NCBI GenBank assembly: GCA_018716285.1 | Contig: DVKD01000021.1 | Span: 1-50,575 of the forward strand | Reading direction: 5' to 3' | Origin: Candidatus Merdivicinus faecavium | Lineage (GTDB): Bacteria; Bacillota; Clostridia; Oscillospirales; Ruminococcaceae | DNA length: 50,575 nucleotides | Shown: positions 49,083 to 50,575 of the stretch, piece by piece | Layout: each line of letters starts with the position of its first letter | Numbering within the stretch: the first letter of the stretch is position 1 | Notes under the pieces: generated by a model | The model's database searches: none | Seen by the model: the letters and a program-made list of their open reading frames with translations, nothing else | What the model was told of the DNA's origin: nothing | Position numbers and translations under genes: made by a program

Positions 49083-50447
49083 TCATTTTCGCTCTTCCTT
49101 CCAGCGTACGCAGCAATTGACAAAGTTCCGGGCGAAGTCCGGGTTTCCATAAAAGTGCAGATGCGGATAGCCTGCGTACAGGCTTGGCGTCCCATGAGCG
49201 GCTGCACGCTCCCGTCCGCCTTTTCGGACGGCAAAGTCCTCCCCGTCGCAGTCGGAGCGAGAGTAATGGAACTCATGGATGGGAATCGACTCCCCTGCTT
49301 TGCAGAGGAGGTTGTCCCTCTTCGCTTCCAGCAAAGCGTAGCCGAAGTGCTGGAGTCCGCCGGTCATCTCCGCCCGGCCGTCAATGGCTCCGGCCATCGG
49401 GTAGAAAACGCCGTCCCGGCCGGCGAGCTCCTTCAAAAGATACAAAAAGCCGCCGCACTCGGCAATGGTGGGAAGTCCCCCCTCCACCGCTGCCCGCACC
49501 GACTCGCGCATGGAGCGATTGCGGCTCAGGGCCTCCGCGTACTCCTCCGGATATCCGCCGCCCAGCCACAAGCCGCTGGCTTCCGGAGGGAGTCCGGCGT
49601 CCGAAAGGGGGGAGAATTCTACGATCTCTGCGCCGAGCTTTCGGAGCAGGCGAAGGTTTTCCTCATAATAAAAGCAGAATGCCTTATCCCGTGCTACCGC
49701 CACCACCGGACGGACGGAGGGACACTCTTCCGGAAATGGTTCCGGCCAGTCCATCTCCGGCGCCGCTTCGGACAGCTTGAGAATCTCGTCCAGCTCCAGC
49801 GTTTCCGCCGCAGCTTTTCCAAGCGCTTCGAGCTTTTCCCGCAGACCGCTTACCTCCTCGGCTGTCACCAACCCCAAATGGCGGCTTTCCAGCCTGGCTT
49901 CCGGCAAAACGGGCAGGTACCCGCAGGAGACAAGCCCCTCCTGCTGCGCCATCCTGCTGTAATATTCATACATGCCCGGGGAGCAGTCGTTAAAAATCAC
50001 CCCGCGCAGCCGGTTTTCCCGGAAAGTTCGAAAACCGCGGAGAATGGCTCCGGCGGAAAGGCTCATCCCCTTCACGTCCAGCACCAGGATTGTGGGCGCT
50101 TCCAATACCCGGGCAAGGTGGTTGGAGGAGCACCGGTCATCCAGCGCGGACTGGCCGTCGTACAGGCCCATAACCCCCTCGATCACCGAAAGTTCCGCGC
50201 CCTCGCTCACTTCGGCAAACAGGCGGCGGACGTTCTCCTCGCCGCAGAGGAACAGATCCAGGTTGCAGGACGGGGTTCCCAGCACCTTGCGGTGAAACAT
50301 GGGGTCAATATAGTCCGGGCCGCTTTTGAAGGCAGCCAGCTGAATCCCCCTCGCCTGCATTGCCGCCAGCAGGGCGCAGGCCACCGTCGTTTTGCCGCTG
50401 CCGCTGCCCGCGGCGCCCAGCAGCACTCTCGGATAATGCCGTCTCAT
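49083..50447 (-). CDS. cobB: Cobyrinate a,c-diamide synthase
   Basis: CobB/CbiA amidates the a and c side chains of cobyrinic acid with glutamine and ATP in corrin synthesis. The 454 residues begin MRRHYPRVLLGAAGSGSGKT with the dethiobiotin-synthetase-like P-loop (about 11-20), continue with FKSGPDYIDPMFH, VIEGVMGLYDG and, in the C-terminal glutamine amidotransferase domain, LWLGGGYPEEY and AECGGFLYL with the catalytic Cys. I chose ATG 50447, where AAGGA lies about 12 bp upstream; the ATG at 50459 directly abuts that site. Other cobalamin genes would be beyond the window. Confidence 0.94.
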   Translation of the reverse strand: MRRHYPRVLLGAAGSGSGKTTVACALLAAMQARGIQLAAFKSGPDYIDPMFHRKVLGTPSCNLDLFLCGEENVRRLFAEVSEGAELSVIEGVMGLYDGQSALDDRCSSNHLARVLEAPTILVLDVKGMSLSAGAILRGFRTFRENRLRGVIFNDCSPGMYEYYSRMAQQEGLVSCGYLPVLPEARLESRHLGLVTAEEVSGLREKLEALGKAAAETLELDEILKLSEAAPEMDWPEPFPEECPSVRPVVAVARDKAFCFYYEENLRLLRKLGAEIVEFSPLSDAGLPPEASGLWLGGGYPEEYAEALSRNRSMRESVRAAVEGGLPTIAECGGFLYLLKELAGRDGVFYPMAGAIDGRAEMTGGLQHFGYALLEAKRDNLLCKAGESIPIHEFHYSRSDCDGEDFAVRKGGRERAAAHGTPSLYAGYPHLHFYGNPDFARNFVNCCVRWKEERK

Positions 50448-50575
50448 TTGTATGACCATTCCTTTCCGCTGCGCTTCAAGGCACCAAAGGGGATGAAACC
50501 CGGAACCTCTAACGCAACAAGTCATTATTTGTTAGAATATACTTGAGGGAGCAGGCACACTACAGAACACGTGGA
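50448..50575. other. Upstream region of cobB
   Basis: The leader holds a GGTGCC and some GC-rich stretches but not the ordered parts of a cobalamin riboswitch, and no clear promoter. I see nothing that can be called. Confidence 0.4.

Noticed and set aside
50448-50575. Cobalamin riboswitch before cobB
   Set aside because: Only isolated short matches such as GGTGCC are present, not the ordered conserved core.
1-50575. CRISPR arrays, tRNA or rRNA genes, intact insertion sequences, prophage
   Set aside because: No regularly spaced repeats, cloverleaf sequences, transposase motifs or phage structural genes were seen on either strand.

Overview
The window reads as chromosome of an obligately anaerobic, GC-rich, Gram-positive bacterium of class Clostridia, most likely an Oscillospirales/Ruminococcaceae-type gut organism. 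This rests on the class III (oxygen-sensitive) ribonucleotide reductase, the shared ECF vitamin-transport module with a riboswitch-controlled ThiT, strong AGGAGG-type ribosome binding sites, sigma-A promoters of the TTGACA-17-TATAAT kind, a membrane-anchored AraC regulator beside an LplB/LplC-type ABC importer, and ClpE-like and DUF5711 proteins. The genus is not resolved.

Layout. Positions 1-10,325, all minus strand, form a housekeeping run read from ruvC downward: ruvC-ruvA-ruvB, an AlkZ-related winged-helix protein, an RlmI-like methyltransferase, ecfA1-ecfA2-ecfT, truA, a DUF5711 protein, cvpA, pgsA and a Clp ATPase cut by the window edge. From 10.6 to 13.75 kb (plus) lies the anaerobic ribonucleotide reductase operon. 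It has a promoter with two NrdR-type boxes 32 bp apart. Its reductase is encoded in two pieces: a 764-residue body with no glycyl-radical domain, and a separate 52-residue ORF carrying that domain, followed by nrdG. From 13.86 to 17.4 kb (minus) are thiT under a TPP riboswitch, two GNAT acetyltransferases (one frameshifted), nth and a DivIVA-like coiled-coil protein. At 17.5-19.3 kb a Crp/Fnr regulator and a ferredoxin-like protein diverge around a palindrome placed at -41.5 of the ferredoxin gene. From 19.4 to 23.0 kb are an HD-domain protein, a putative metallopeptidase, a DUF1846 protein and a hypoxanthine/uracil-DNA glycosylase. From 23.1 to 25.4 kb are uxaC and a sugar isomerase/epimerase. 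From 25.4 to 28.3 kb are a REC-HD-GYP-PAS-GGDEF protein and a SUKH/SMI1-like protein. From 28.4 to 29.1 kb is a decayed stretch.

The most unusual part is the approximately 17-kb minus-strand operon from 46.35 down to 29.1 kb. It encodes an LplB/LplC/lipoprotein ABC importer, a 648-residue (alpha/alpha) barrel protein, a short-chain dehydrogenase, an IlvD/Edd-type dehydratase, a fumarate-reductase-like flavoprotein, FdrA plus a detached 59-residue FdrA C-terminal piece, a DUF1116 protein (AllG-like), an acetate-kinase-family kinase, a DUF2877 protein (AllH-like), a metallo-beta-lactamase-fold hydrolase, an HpcH/HpaI aldolase and an aldose-1-epimerase-like protein. A divergent membrane-bound AraC regulator precedes it. 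FdrA/AllG/AllH homologues form the oxamate carbamoyltransferase of anaerobic allantoin degradation, where a carbamate kinase harvests the carbamoyl phosphate. Here there are no allantoin genes. The kinase is an acetate-kinase paralogue with two altered active-site positions, and the neighbours are sugar-acid enzymes. My inference is a sugar-acid catabolic pathway in which an FdrA-type complex makes an unknown acyl phosphate for ATP synthesis.

The window ends in cobB (cobyrinate a,c-diamide synthase). I saw no tRNA, rRNA, CRISPR array, intact insertion sequence or prophage.
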